A stretch of DNA of 64,000 nt from assembly GCA_964629575.1 (NCBI GenBank), contig CAZVUM010000004.1, positions 1-64,000 on the forward strand, read 5' to 3'. The notes below the pieces were generated by a model. The model was not told the origin of the DNA, did no database searches, and worked only from the letters and a program-made list of their open reading frames with translations. Both the position numbers and the translations under genes were made by a program. This document shows, piece after piece, positions 34,913-43,302 of the stretch (position 1 is its first letter; the number at the start of each line of letters is the position of its first letter). This DNA comes from JAYPWI01 sp964629575. Lineage in GTDB: Bacteria; Actinomycetota; Acidimicrobiia; Acidimicrobiales; Poriferisodalaceae.

Positions 34913-35226
34913 GCGTCGCCCACAGCCACCGGACGACCCGAGCTGACCCACGCCAGGGTCCCACCTGCGACGTTGATTGCGTCGATTCCCGTCGCTCGCA
35001 GGTACTCACAGGCCTGGGCGCTGCGACCACCGCTCCGGCAGATCACATAGACCGGACCGTCGTTCGGGACCTCGGCGACCCGATCGACGAGTTGATCCAA
35101 CGGGATCAACGGAACGTCGGGTACCCGCGCTTCGACCCATTCGTCGTGCTGGCGCACGTCGATCAGGTGCGCTCCGCCCTTCAGGGCGTCAGCCAACTCA
35201 TGGACGTCGATCTCGGGTACCTCCAC
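34909..35226 (-). CDS. Rhodanese-domain protein
   Basis: A 105-residue single rhodanese domain: IDVHELADAL, HLIDVRQHDEW, VPLIPLDQLVDRV, and YVICRSGGRSAQACEYL with the active Cys in the CRSGGRS loop. It would carry sulfur as persulfide or act in redox chemistry. GTG at 35226 has GAGGAGGAAC upstream; a longer frame to 35295 exists but has no such site. It lies between mobA and rnd in one operon, where a role in molybdenum cofactor sulfur chemistry is possible but unproven. Confidence 0.9.
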   Translation of the reverse strand: MEVPEIDVHELADALKGGAHLIDVRQHDEWVEARVPDVPLIPLDQLVDRVAEVPNDGPVYVICRSGGRSAQACEYLRATGIDAINVAGGTLAWVSSGRPVAVGDA

Positions 35227-35291
35227 GCGTTCCTCCTCTACGGACTGCTCAGGGTACCGGTAGCGGTCTGGAGGCGATCGCTTTCGGCGGA

Positions 35292-35855
35292 TCAACCACG
35301 AGCGCCCAGAATCACCTCGACCGCTGCAAGATCATCGGGGGTGTTGACGTTGCGGACGACCTCCCGCGGCAGTGCCACGGTCGTCATCTCGTGGGCACGC
35401 AACGCCATCTTCGGGCCCCGCGCTCCGTCGGCACGGCGTTGGACCAGCAGGTCGAGCGCTTCGGCGCGGTACAGACCGATGAGGGGCTCGAGCTGATCGG
35501 AGAAGCCCAGCACGGCCAAGGCGTCGCTGCCGTGGGCCGCCCGAAGGATCGAACCGATCGCCTCGGCCGTCATCGTTGGCACATCGCACGGGCACACAAG
35601 GATGTCACCCTCGCTCCGGAGCCCTGCGATCAGCGCAGCGAGAGGACCCGTGCCTGCCATCTCCGGTGGATCGGCGACGACCTCGAGGCCCAGCTCGGCG
35701 CTACCCCCGAGGGCGACAACGCGCGCAAGGCCCGCATCCCTCATCGCCGTGGCAACCCATGAACCCATCGGCCGGCCGCCCAGGTCGAGGGACGCCTTGT
35801 CCTGCCCCATGCGGCTCGAGAGCCCGCCGCAGAGGACAGCTCCGACGGTAGTCAC
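35292..35855 (-). CDS. mobA: Molybdenum cofactor guanylyltransferase MobA
   Basis: A 187-residue nucleotidyltransferase that adds GMP to molybdopterin. GAVLCGGLSSRMGQDKASL is the nucleotide-binding signature, MAGTGPLAALIAGL and ILVCPCDVPTM the metal and substrate part, and the C-terminal NVNTPDDL is typical. Start is GTG at 35855. No other molybdenum cofactor gene is in the window. It precedes the rhodanese and RNase D genes on the same strand. Confidence 0.9.
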   Translation of the reverse strand: MTTVGAVLCGGLSSRMGQDKASLDLGGRPMGSWVATAMRDAGLARVVALGGSAELGLEVVADPPEMAGTGPLAALIAGLRSEGDILVCPCDVPTMTAEAIGSILRAAHGSDALAVLGFSDQLEPLIGLYRAEALDLLVQRRADGARGPKMALRAHEMTTVALPREVVRNVNTPDDLAAVEVILGARG

Positions 35856-35865
35856 GTGAGCGAGC

Positions 35866-36306
35866 TCATTCGCCGTCGGGCACGCCAGTGGGGTCGAGCT
35901 GCATCAGAAACTGTGCGCACCTGTCCTGCTCGTCCTGCTCACCGATCGCAGCCGCGGCCCGGTGCAGTCCCAGAAGCGACCGGAGAAAACCGTGGTTGGT
36001 CGGCTCCGTCCAGCGGACATAGCCGCTGCCCCGCCACCCTGCGCCCCTCAGCGTGTCGAGACCCCGGTGGTAGCCGACGCGGTAGTACGCGTAGGCCTCG
36101 ATGTCGGAATCGGCGAGCGAGCCCAGTGCCGCCCACCCGTCCAGGAATCGAGGGTTGACCGCCACCACGTCGCCGACGGCAGCCTTGCGTTCTTCGGCCG
36201 GCCGGCTCAACGCAGCCGACAATGCGGCGACCGCGTCGGGGTCGGCGGGGCCGATCACCGTCGTGGGTGGGCCGGAGGGCGTGAGATGAATGGGCTGATC
36301 GGCCAT
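35866..36306 (-). CDS. DUF3151-family protein
   Basis: A 146-residue protein of an actinobacterial family of unknown role. NPRFLDGWAALGSLADSDIEAYAYYRVGYHRGLD and GWRGSGYVRWTEPTNHGFLRSLLGLHRAAAAIGEQDE are the conserved blocks; repeated helices suggest a small alpha solenoid. ATG at 36306 has TAGAGT six bases before it. It ends 10 bases before mobA begins and may be co-transcribed. Confidence 0.85.
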   Translation of the reverse strand: MADQPIHLTPSGPPTTVIGPADPDAVAALSAALSRPAEERKAAVGDVVAVNPRFLDGWAALGSLADSDIEAYAYYRVGYHRGLDTLRGAGWRGSGYVRWTEPTNHGFLRSLLGLHRAAAAIGEQDEQDRCAQFLMQLDPTGVPDGE

Positions 36307-36312
36307 GACCTG

Positions 36313-36318
36313 ACTCTA
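36313..36318 (-). promoter_or_regulatory. -10-like TAGAGT, leaderless geometry
   Basis: TAGAGT on the minus strand ends six bases before the ATG at 36306. Confidence 0.45.
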
Positions 36319-36332
36319 CCCAGCGGGTTCCG

Positions 36333-36338
36333 TACCCT
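36333..36338 (+). promoter_or_regulatory. -10-like TACCCT, leaderless geometry
   Basis: TACCCT ends seven bases before the GTG at 36346. Together with the minus-strand box at 36313 it forms a compact divergent promoter of about 40 bases. Confidence 0.4.
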
Positions 36339-36345
36339 CGGTGTG

Positions 36346-36654
36346 GTGCTCGTCTCACCAGCTGCGACCCTGCCCGAATGGCTGGACGCCGACCGCCTGC
36401 AATGGCTCACGCTCGCAGCGATGGCGGCTCTGGTGGTGGCCGGGCTCGTCGTGGCCCGCTTCGTTCAGCGAATCCTCACCATGGTGGTCGGTCTCGCGCT
36501 CGTCGGAGGCCTCCTCGCCGCGATCTGGTTCGAGCGAAGCGATCTCCAGAGTTGCCAGGAGACCTGCTCGTGCCGGTTGTTCGGCCAAGACGTCGAGGTT
36601 CCGGACGGTCCGCTCTGCGGCGAGGACCGATTCCAGCTCTCCGAACAGCCCTGA
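36346..36654 (+). CDS. Two-helix membrane protein with cysteine-rich tail
   Basis: A 102-residue protein with two predicted membrane helices (LTLAAMAALVVAGLVVARF and ILTMVVGLALVGGLLAAIW) and a tail with four cysteines (QSCQETCSCRLF, GPLCGED), possibly disulfide-linked outside. No family recognised. Among clustered GTG codons, 36346 fits the leaderless spacing best; 36343 is one codon longer. It converges on the hydrolase gene. Confidence 0.6.
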   Translation: MLVSPAATLPEWLDADRLQWLTLAAMAALVVAGLVVARFVQRILTMVVGLALVGGLLAAIWFERSDLQSCQETCSCRLFGQDVEVPDGPLCGEDRFQLSEQP

Positions 36655-36671
36655 CCAGCGCTCGTCCCGAC

Positions 36672-37406
36672 TCAGCGCGGGTGTGCGAGGTCGATGAGCC
36701 GCGCCATCTCGCCGGCGTGAGTCGACGGGGCACCGTGCCCGGCCCCCGCGATCTCATGCAGTTCGCCGTGAGTCGCCTCTTCGGCCGTGAGCAGGGCTGC
36801 CCTGTGGGCTCGCTCGCCCGACTCGGCTCCCAGCCCGACGATCAACGGGACGTGAATGCACGTCGCGTCGTAGCGCTGAACCTGGTGTTCGCGTAGCTCG
36901 GCCACCATCGCGGCCCCTTCGGCCCTCCGGTCGGCGCGGGTCCGGTCCGGAAGGGCGAGCCATCCTTCGTCGCCGATCATGCGTCGAAGAAAGCTCTCGG
37001 CCGCATCGGCCGGCTCCACGTCGGGTGGCGGTGGATCTGGCCACCAGTCCTCCCACCCGCGGGGCGCCTCGTAGCTGACAACGCCCACGATGTTGGGGTC
37101 CCCGGTGGTCGCCAGGGCCATCGCGATGACCCCGCCATAGCTGTGCCCGAACAGAATCGTCGGGCGCTCCCCCACGATGGCCGCCAGATCCGCGACCTGG
37201 TCCGCGAATCTCGCTGTCGGTGGTGCCTGGCGCGAACGGCCATAGCCTCGACGGTCATATCGCACGACGCTGCGTCCCCGCAGCCGGCGCGCCACGCGCA
37301 GCATTCCGGCGCCCCTGTCCATCGCTCCATGCACGAGGACGATCTGGGGCCCTTCGCCCTCGTGGCGGTACACCGCCAGCTCTCGAACCGTCTCGCGTGC
37401 CGGCAC
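36672..37406 (-). CDS. Alpha/beta hydrolase
   Basis: A 244-residue hydrolase of the alpha/beta fold: QIVLVHGAMDRG (oxyanion region), VVRYDRRGYGRS, the nucleophile elbow GHSYGG, and a C-terminal AGAGHGAP carrying the His. The acid is probably in the TAEEATHGE region or before it. The substrate cannot be told. It follows pyk by four bases, so they share a transcript. Start is GTG at 37406. Confidence 0.85.
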   Translation of the reverse strand: MPARETVRELAVYRHEGEGPQIVLVHGAMDRGAGMLRVARRLRGRSVVRYDRRGYGRSRQAPPTARFADQVADLAAIVGERPTILFGHSYGGVIAMALATTGDPNIVGVVSYEAPRGWEDWWPDPPPPDVEPADAAESFLRRMIGDEGWLALPDRTRADRRAEGAAMVAELREHQVQRYDATCIHVPLIVGLGAESGERAHRAALLTAEEATHGELHEIAGAGHGAPSTHAGEMARLIDLAHPR

Positions 37407-37410
37407 GCGA

Positions 37411-38844
37411 TCAGGGAACGGTGATCACGCGCAGCGTATCGGTGGCATGGCCGCCCGACCGCGATCCTGAGACCACCACCACCGTGTCGCCGGCGCGCAC
37501 CGCACCGATTCTCGCCGCGGTCGCGACCGCTTCCTTCGCCGTCTCGGCGGGCGTCGATTGTTCGGTGAAGATGACGGGCTGGGTCCCCCACGACAGCGCC
37601 AGCTGGTTGGCGGTGCGGTCGTCGAACGTCATACCCATCACGGGCATCGTCGGCCTGAAGCGGGCCACCGAACGGACGGTGAAGCCCGAGCTCGACAGGC
37701 ACACGATCGCGTTGGCGTCGAGCTCGACCGCAGCCCGCGCCGCGGCCATCGTGAGCGCGTCGGTCACGCGTAGGTAGGTGGCGTCAGCCGAGGCCCGCCG
37801 ACGGATCGCCTGGATGTTCTGCCGCCAGGCCGTGTAGTCGAAGCGGTCGTCGGCTCGCTCGGTGATCCGCGACATCGTCGCGACCGCGTTGACAGGATCG
37901 CGACCGATCGCCGTCTCGCCGCTCAACATGACGGCCGACGTTCCGTCGAACACCGCATTCGCGATGTCTGACGCCTCGGCGCGGGTCGGAATCGGTGACT
38001 GGACCATCGACTCAAGCATCTGGGTCGCGGTGATCGCCGGCCGACCGAGGGCGATGCACTCGCGGATGATGCGCTTCTGCAGGTGCGGGAGCTCCTCGAT
38101 GTTGCACTCCGCACCCAGGTCGCCGCGAGCCACCATCACGGCCCCAGATGCCTCGATGATGCCCTCGAGGTTCTCCGTTGCTGCCTTGGTTTCGATCTTG
38201 GCGACCAGGAGCGGCCCCCGGGGCGCAGGTTCGACGCCGACGCGGCGCATGTCGTGGGCTGATCGAACGAAGGACACAGCGATCATGTCGGTGCCGAGCT
38301 CGACGAAAGTGTCCACCATTCGCAGGTCCTGGGGTGTCGGCGAGCTGATGCGCAGCCGATCAGACGGGATGTGGAGGCCCGGGCGGCCCTCGAGGTGGCC
38401 GCCGTGGACGACGAGCGCCTTGAGCGAGTCGGGCGACTTGTCCTCCACCGTGACGACGACGTTGCCGTCGCCGAACGCGAGTCGGTCACCGACGTGGACG
38501 TCGAGGAGCAAGCTCTCGTAGTCGACCGCGATCGTCTCCGCTGTGCTCATCTCGAGATCGACGACCAGGTTCACGAAATCGTCCTGGTGCAGCTCGACGC
38601 CACCCTCGGGGAACTGTGCGCACCGCACCTTGGGGCCAGGAAGGTCGATGAGGATCCCGGTGTGGCGGCCGAGCTCGGCCGAGATGGATCGCACCCTCTC
38701 GTACTTGGCGATCTGTTCGTCGAGGGTGCCGTGGGCGAGACCGATTCTCGCCACGTTCATCCCCGCCAGGATCATCTGGCGAATCGTCCGCTCGTCTTCG
38801 GAAGCCGGACCGATCGTCGCGATGATCTTCGTGCGTCGTGCCAT
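37411..38844 (-). CDS. pyk: Pyruvate kinase, potassium-independent type
   Basis: A 477-residue glycolytic enzyme making pyruvate and ATP. Lys216 and Glu218 (AKIETK), Asp242 (ARGDLG) and ITATQMLESM form the active site. The region aligned to muscle enzyme 112-119 reads DLPGPKVR (67-74): Lys72 replaces the Glu, and Leu68 the Thr, of potassium-dependent enzymes. ARIGLAHG (32-39) replaces the usual RLNFSHG. The C-terminal domain is complete. ATG at 38844 has TACCGT seven bases upstream. The alpha/beta hydrolase follows in the same operon. Confidence 0.92.
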   Translation of the reverse strand: MARRTKIIATIGPASEDERTIRQMILAGMNVARIGLAHGTLDEQIAKYERVRSISAELGRHTGILIDLPGPKVRCAQFPEGGVELHQDDFVNLVVDLEMSTAETIAVDYESLLLDVHVGDRLAFGDGNVVVTVEDKSPDSLKALVVHGGHLEGRPGLHIPSDRLRISSPTPQDLRMVDTFVELGTDMIAVSFVRSAHDMRRVGVEPAPRGPLLVAKIETKAATENLEGIIEASGAVMVARGDLGAECNIEELPHLQKRIIRECIALGRPAITATQMLESMVQSPIPTRAEASDIANAVFDGTSAVMLSGETAIGRDPVNAVATMSRITERADDRFDYTAWRQNIQAIRRRASADATYLRVTDALTMAAARAAVELDANAIVCLSSSGFTVRSVARFRPTMPVMGMTFDDRTANQLALSWGTQPVIFTEQSTPAETAKEAVATAARIGAVRAGDTVVVVSGSRSGGHATDTLRVITVP

Positions 38845-38851
38845 CGCACCA

Positions 38852-38857
38852 ACGGTA
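38852..38857 (-). promoter_or_regulatory. -10-like TACCGT, leaderless geometry
   Basis: TACCGT on the minus strand ends seven bases before the pyk ATG at 38844. Confidence 0.45.
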
Positions 38858-38906
38858 CAGAGACGACCACGGGCTGCCGCGATCGCCCCGGGAGGGCGAA
38901 GCGTCC

Positions 38907-38912
38907 TAGGGT
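38907..38912 (+). promoter_or_regulatory. -10-like TAGGGT, leaderless geometry
   Basis: TAGGGT ends eight bases before the GTG at 38921; pyk and the phosphatase gene therefore share a 76-base divergent promoter region. Confidence 0.45.
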
Positions 38913-38920
38913 CCAGCGAC

Positions 38921-39541
38921 GTGGAGCTGATCTTCGTTCGCCATGGGCGCCCGCAACACGTTGAGACCGACGACGGAACCCCTGCGAATCCCCCCCTGTC
39001 CGAGATCGGCCACATTCAGGCTCAGGCGATGGCCGATTGGCTGTCCGAGGAGCACATCGACGCCATCTACTCGAGTCCGATGCAGCGAGCCCGTGAGACG
39101 GCGGCCCCCCTGGAGAGGGTGCTGGGCCTCCAGGCCGAGATCAGGGAGGGGCTGAGCGAGATGGACCGCGACTCGACCGCTTACGTCCCCACCGAGGTCC
39201 TGCGGGCGACCGACAGAGACGCATGGCTCAAGATGGCGTCCGGCGATTTCATGAAAGACGTCGCGGACCCACATGGGTGGGTGCGCGGCGTGGTGACGAC
39301 CGTCGAGCAGATCGTGGTGGATCACCCAGGCCAGAGGGTCGCAGTGGTGTGCCACGGCGGGGTGGTGAACGCGTACATCGCCCAGTGCCTGGACTTCTCG
39401 ATCGACGACTTCATGCGCTTCGACGTCGACTACACGTCGGTGAGCCGGGTGATGGCGTCGAGCCGAGGCCACCGCAGCGTGATCGCGATCAACGAGCGCA
39501 CTCACTTCCGTGGACGACCCGAGCTCGCCGTCCGCGACTGA
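38921..39541 (+). CDS. Histidine phosphatase family protein
   Basis: A 206-residue member of the phosphoglycerate mutase-like superfamily. ELIFVRHGRPQ contains the catalytic His in the RHG triplet, PLSEIGHIQAQAMADWL and IYSSPMQRARETAAPL are typical, and VAVVCHGGVVNAYI holds the second His. The substrate is unclear; broad acid phosphatase activity is common. GTG at 38921 was picked by the TAGGGT box and the position of RHG near the N-terminus. It converges on the Bax-inhibitor gene. Confidence 0.88.
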   Translation: MELIFVRHGRPQHVETDDGTPANPPLSEIGHIQAQAMADWLSEEHIDAIYSSPMQRARETAAPLERVLGLQAEIREGLSEMDRDSTAYVPTEVLRATDRDAWLKMASGDFMKDVADPHGWVRGVVTTVEQIVVDHPGQRVAVVCHGGVVNAYIAQCLDFSIDDFMRFDVDYTSVSRVMASSRGHRSVIAINERTHFRGRPELAVRD

Positions 39542-39550
39542 CTCAGCTCC

Positions 39551-40312
39551 TCAGTCCCGGATCTTGGCGAGCAGGCGCAGCAGCTCGAGGTAGAGCCACA
39601 CAGTGGTCACGAGTAGCCCGAGAGCTGCGGTCCACTCCAGATCCTTGGGTGCGCCGGCCTTGGTCGCTCGCTCGACGAAATCGAAGTCCAGCAGGTAGTT
39701 GAACGCCGCCACGCCGACGATGACCAGGCTGATGAGGATGCCGATCGGCCCGCTGCTGTGCAGGAACGGGACCTCGAGATCGACGCCGATCAGGTACATC
39801 AGCAGCTGCACCCCGTAGACGAGCATGATCCCCATCGTCGCTGCGACGACGCCGCGACGGAGACGGTCGGTCACCCGGATGATGCGGGTGCCGTACAGAA
39901 AGAGCATCGAGGCGAAGATCGCGACGGTCAGCATCGCTGCCTGGAGCACGATGCCGTCGTAGCTGAACTCGTACACGTGGCTGAGCGCGCCCACGATGAG
40001 TCCTTGGACGAGTGCATATGCGGGGGCGATGACCTTCGCCCAGGCCGGCTTGAAGTAACTGAGGATGAGCAGGCCCAGCCCGCCCAAGAGAGCGATGAAG
40101 ATCCAGCCGGGCAGCCGGGCGCCCGCGCCAGGGATCACATCGACGGCGTTCCACCCCGCCACAGCCGATCCCACGAGCAGGACCAGCAAGACTGCGGTTG
40201 CGCTGGCGACGCCACCGATGCGCATGGTGTCGCGGTCCGAGACGATCGGCCCGCGGTCTGCAGCGTTGCCGATCTCCAGGTGCCGCTCGGTCAGAAAAGC
40301 ATTGCTACTCAT
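39551..40312 (-). CDS. Bax inhibitor-1/YccA-family membrane protein
   Basis: A 253-residue integral membrane protein with about seven predicted helices, e.g. ATAVLLVLLVGSAVAGW, WIFIALLGGLGLLILSYF, AMLTVAIFASMLFLYGTRI and GILISLVIVGVAAFNYLLDF. The block YALVQGLIVGALSHVYE and the C-terminal FNYLLDFDFVE with repeated Asp are typical of the family, some of which act as calcium leak channels. ATG at 40312 has TACCCT seven bases upstream. Confidence 0.88.
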   Translation of the reverse strand: MSSNAFLTERHLEIGNAADRGPIVSDRDTMRIGGVASATAVLLVLLVGSAVAGWNAVDVIPGAGARLPGWIFIALLGGLGLLILSYFKPAWAKVIAPAYALVQGLIVGALSHVYEFSYDGIVLQAAMLTVAIFASMLFLYGTRIIRVTDRLRRGVVAATMGIMLVYGVQLLMYLIGVDLEVPFLHSSGPIGILISLVIVGVAAFNYLLDFDFVERATKAGAPKDLEWTAALGLLVTTVWLYLELLRLLAKIRD

Positions 40313-40319
40313 GCCCTAC

Positions 40320-40325
40320 AGGGTA
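40320..40325 (-). promoter_or_regulatory. -10-like TACCCT, leaderless geometry
   Basis: TACCCT on the minus strand ends seven bases before the ATG at 40312. Confidence 0.45.
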
Positions 40326-40360
40326 CGACGACAGACCCAAAAGGGCTATGGGCCGCGGGA

Positions 40361-40656
40361 GAGCGAGCGGCGACTCGGCGAAGCCGTGAGCCGCGGGAGG
40401 GGCCATGGCAATCCANNNNNNNNNNNNNNNNNNNNNNNNNNNNNNNNNNNNNNNNNNNNNNNNNNNNNNNNNNNNNNNNNNNNNNNNNNNNNNNNNNNNN
40501 NNNNNNNNNNNNNNNGTGAGCCGCGGGAGGGGCCATGGCAATCCACGAGCGAGGAGCCACGAAGTGGCGAAGTGGCGGCGAGCGGCGACTCGGCGAAGCC
40601 GTGAGCCGCGGGAGGGGCCATGGCAATCCACGAGCGAGGAGCCACGAAGTGGCGAC
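40361..40656. repeat. 85-bp tandem repeat interrupted by the assembly gap
   Basis: Units beginning gtgagccgcgggaggggcca start at 40386, 40516 and 40601; the last two are exactly 85 bases apart. The first is cut by the gap. The unit contains smaller repeats (agtggcgaagtggcg, gcgagcgg) and the core ggcgactcggcgaagccgtg also found at 25815. It lies between the Bax-inhibitor gene and the acyl-CoA dehydrogenase gene and carries no credible gene. Copy number is unknown. Confidence 0.85.
40416..40515. other. Assembly gap, 100 N
   Basis: Exactly 100 undetermined bases inside the tandem repeat, most likely a placeholder of arbitrary length between two contigs. Confidence 0.98.
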
Positions 40657-40672
40657 GAGCCGTGGCAAACAC

Positions 40673-41860
40673 TCAGCTATGGGGCACTTCGTTGAAGGGG
40701 AGGTCCTTGTCGGTGCGGACGTCGCCGGGCAGACCGAGGACGCGCTCGCCGAGGATGTTGCGCATCACCTCGGAGGTACCGCCCTCGATCGAGTTGGCTC
40801 GCGAGCGCAGGAACATCTGCTGGGGGCTGGCCGCAGCGGTGGCGTCGCGTTCCATGTCGTAGCTGCCATAGAGCATCCCGTCAGCGCCGAGCAGCTGCAT
40901 GGTGAAGGCGTGGATGTCCTTGTTGTTCTCGGCGAACGCGAGCTTGCCGACGGAGCCTTCGGGGCCAGGGTCGCCCTTGGCCCGGTTCTGGGAGGCGCGG
41001 ATGTTGGTCAGGCGTGCCGCTTCGGCCTTGCTCCACAGCGTCATCAGCTCGTCCTGGGTGGCGATGTCCTTGCGGTGCTCCGGCATGGCGTTCCACGCCT
41101 CGACGGCGACTGCGATGGCCCCCGATCCGCGGGGTGCCTGGGCGCCGCCGATCGCGACCCGCTCGTTCATCAGCGTGGTGAGTGCCACGCGCCAGCCGTC
41201 GCCGACATCGCCGAGGCGTTCGCTGTCCGGGATGCGCGCGTCGGTGAAGTAGACCTCGTTGAACTCGGCTCCGCCGGTCATCTGGCGTAGCGGTCGCACC
41301 TCCACGCCGGGCTGGTGCATGTCGACCACGAAGTAGGAGAGTCCCTTGTGCTTGGGGGCCTCGGGGTCGGTTCGGGTCACCAGGCAACCCCAGCGGGACG
41401 CGTGCGCGAGGCTCGTCCACACCTTCTGTCCGTTGACGACCCACTCGTCTCCGTCGCGAACCGCGCGGGAGGTGAGCCCGGCGACGTCGCTTCCGGCGGA
41501 CGGCTCGGAGAAGAGCTGGCACCAGAGCTCCTCGGTGGTGAAGATCGGGCGCAGGTAGCGCTTCTTTTGCTCCTCGGACCCGTGGGTGTAGATCGTCGGC
41601 CCGCACATCCCGTACCCCATCGGGTTGAGGGGGAAGCACTGCGGCGCCTTGACCTGCGCGAGCCTCGCGTTGACCGCGCCCTGCACCTTGGGGCTGAGTC
41701 CGAGACCGCCGTAGCCCTCGTCGAAATGGATCCAGGCGAGTCCCAGGTCGAATTGGGCGCCCATGAAGTCCACCCGGTCGCCCTGTGGGTCGTGATCTGA
41801 GAGCAGGTCGTCGACGAGCCCGAGCGCGTGGCGCTCCTCGGTGGACGTTGCGTCGGCCAT
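40673..41860 (-). CDS. Acyl-CoA dehydrogenase
   Basis: A 395-residue flavoenzyme oxidising acyl-CoA to enoyl-CoA. Recognisable blocks are WIHFDEGYGGLGLSPK, LWCQLFSEPSAGSDVAGL (FAD and substrate part), DEWVVNGQKVWTSLAHAS, EVYFTDARIPDSERLG and the C-terminal NSIEGGTSEVMRNILGERVLGLP. The catalytic base cannot be fixed by eye. ATG at 41860 has GGGAGGAAAC upstream. Only 28 bases separate it from the flavin reductase stop, so the two are likely one operon. The 85-bp repeat lies just downstream. Confidence 0.92.
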   Translation of the reverse strand: MADATSTEERHALGLVDDLLSDHDPQGDRVDFMGAQFDLGLAWIHFDEGYGGLGLSPKVQGAVNARLAQVKAPQCFPLNPMGYGMCGPTIYTHGSEEQKKRYLRPIFTTEELWCQLFSEPSAGSDVAGLTSRAVRDGDEWVVNGQKVWTSLAHASRWGCLVTRTDPEAPKHKGLSYFVVDMHQPGVEVRPLRQMTGGAEFNEVYFTDARIPDSERLGDVGDGWRVALTTLMNERVAIGGAQAPRGSGAIAVAVEAWNAMPEHRKDIATQDELMTLWSKAEAARLTNIRASQNRAKGDPGPEGSVGKLAFAENNKDIHAFTMQLLGADGMLYGSYDMERDATAAASPQQMFLRSRANSIEGGTSEVMRNILGERVLGLPGDVRTDKDLPFNEVPHS

Positions 41861-41888
41861 GTTTCCTCCCGAAAGTCGCTCCGGAACG

Positions 41889-42431
41889 CTAGCTCTCCGC
41901 AGCGAGTCGCCCAAGGAGCTCGTCGCGGACCGAGGAGCCGCGCTCTCGTGCCCGTTCTGATGCGATTCGCCAACCGTGCCGCGACGAGTACGTGAGGGGA
42001 GGTTCGCCGAGGCGCCCTTCCCGGACAGCCATGACCTCGGCGAAGAAGAGCTCGTGGTCGCGCATCATCATCGAGTCGACGACCTCGCAGTCGAGGTACG
42101 CCATCGCGTTGGGGACATATGGCCGGTCGTCGATCACCTCCACGTAGTCGGTGAAGCGATGCTCGAACTTGTGGCCCGGATAGCTGAAGTACTGGCCTTC
42201 GGCGATCTGGTCACCGGCCAGAATCGACACCGTGAAGGCTCCCGAAGCGACGATCAGCGGGTGAGTGTCGTGCTTGGGAGACACGCTCGCCATGACCACC
42301 GGGTCCTCGAATGAGACCTGACACACCCAATGCGAGGTGTAGAGCCGGTGGAGGCCATCGTGAGCGGCGCCGACGACCTGCACCCCCTTGGCCATCTGCC
42401 CCAACGAACGCTTGATGTCCCGATCGATCAC
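41889..42431 (-). CDS. Flavin reductase-like protein
   Basis: A 180-residue FMN-binding split-barrel protein: IKRSLGQMAKGVQVVGAAHDG, WVCQVSFEDPVVMASVSPKHDTHPLI, FTVSILAGDQ, and MAYLDCEVVD with the late HELFFAEVMAV. Such proteins reduce flavin for an oxygenase or act directly. GTG at 42431 is chosen because an upstream extension overlaps the next gene. Located 28 bases before the acyl-CoA dehydrogenase gene, with the SirB1-type gene 31 bases upstream. Confidence 0.82.
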   Translation of the reverse strand: MIDRDIKRSLGQMAKGVQVVGAAHDGLHRLYTSHWVCQVSFEDPVVMASVSPKHDTHPLIVASGAFTVSILAGDQIAEGQYFSYPGHKFEHRFTDYVEVIDDRPYVPNAMAYLDCEVVDSMMMRDHELFFAEVMAVREGRLGEPPLTYSSRHGWRIASERARERGSSVRDELLGRLAAES

Positions 42432-42462
42432 GGGCTCATCGTGACACGCTGGGGCTGCGCGG

Positions 42463-43257
42463 TCAGTTGAGCCGGGCCCAGAGGCGACGGGCCGCGGCTC
42501 GCAGCTGATCGGCGTCGGTGCCGCCATAGCGATCAGCGGCTTGTTCGAGGTAGCGCGCTGCGTCGTCGACCCGGCCGCGTCGCTCGAGAGCGGTCGCGAG
42601 CTGGCGGTATTCGTCGAGCGGACAGTCGTCGAGGCACACGAGCAGCTCGAGCACCGAGGCCAGGGCAGTGCTGTTGCGTGAGTGGTGATGGATCATCCGC
42701 AGGTTGTTCAGCATCCGCAGCACGATCACCTGCGGGGGTGTTTCGGCGAGGTACGACCGTTCGAAGGCGACACCTGGCTGCATCGACTCGAAGAGCTCCT
42801 GCGCACCAGCGGCGTCGATCACGGTTCCGCCGAACGCGTCGATGAACACGTCGTCATCGCCTCGGTGCCCCACCAGGAAATGCCCGGGCATTCCGATGCC
42901 GAACAGCGGCACCCCAGCTCGACGACCGACCTCGATGGCGAGGACCGAGAGCGTGATGGGGATGCCAGTACGGCGCTCCAGCACGAGATCGAGATAGCTG
43001 TTGTCGGGGTCGTAGTAGACCTCGCGTTCGCCGGCGAAGCCGAGATCGTGGAACAGCAGCCCGACGAGCCCATCGAGGCTCGGCTCGGGCAGAGCAGCTG
43101 CGAGCTCGTCCAGGCGGTCCCGAGCCGCCTCGACGTCTGTGTCGTGTTGGCCGCAGTGCGACGAGATCAACAAGCACGCGAGATCGAGCGGGAGCGGGTC
43201 GCCTCGAACGACGTGGGCGAATCGCTCACGGCTGCTTCGCGCGTCGTCTGCATCCAT
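42463..43257 (-). CDS. SirB1-family transglutaminase-like protein
   Basis: A 264-residue protein of the SirB1/transglutaminase-like family with a C-terminal tetratricopeptide region. NSYLDLVLERRTGIPITLSVLAIEVGRRAGVPLFGIGMPGHFLVG is the conserved core; the catalytic Cys of true transglutaminases is not evident. The C-terminal part (LEERGRVDDAARYLEQAADRYGG-like repeats) suggests protein binding. Role unknown. ATG at 43257; TACGCT lies ten bases upstream. Confidence 0.82.
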   Translation of the reverse strand: MDADDARSSRERFAHVVRGDPLPLDLACLLISSHCGQHDTDVEAARDRLDELAAALPEPSLDGLVGLLFHDLGFAGEREVYYDPDNSYLDLVLERRTGIPITLSVLAIEVGRRAGVPLFGIGMPGHFLVGHRGDDDVFIDAFGGTVIDAAGAQELFESMQPGVAFERSYLAETPPQVIVLRMLNNLRMIHHHSRNSTALASVLELLVCLDDCPLDEYRQLATALERRGRVDDAARYLEQAADRYGGTDADQLRAAARRLWARLN

Positions 43258-43302
43258 GACGCCTCGCAGCGTACCGGCGCGCCGCGTCGACCTGATCGAG
43301 GG

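Noticed and set aside
40361..40656. Tandem repeats that might be a CRISPR array
   Set aside because: Units are 85 bases with no unique spacers between them and no cas genes are in the window.
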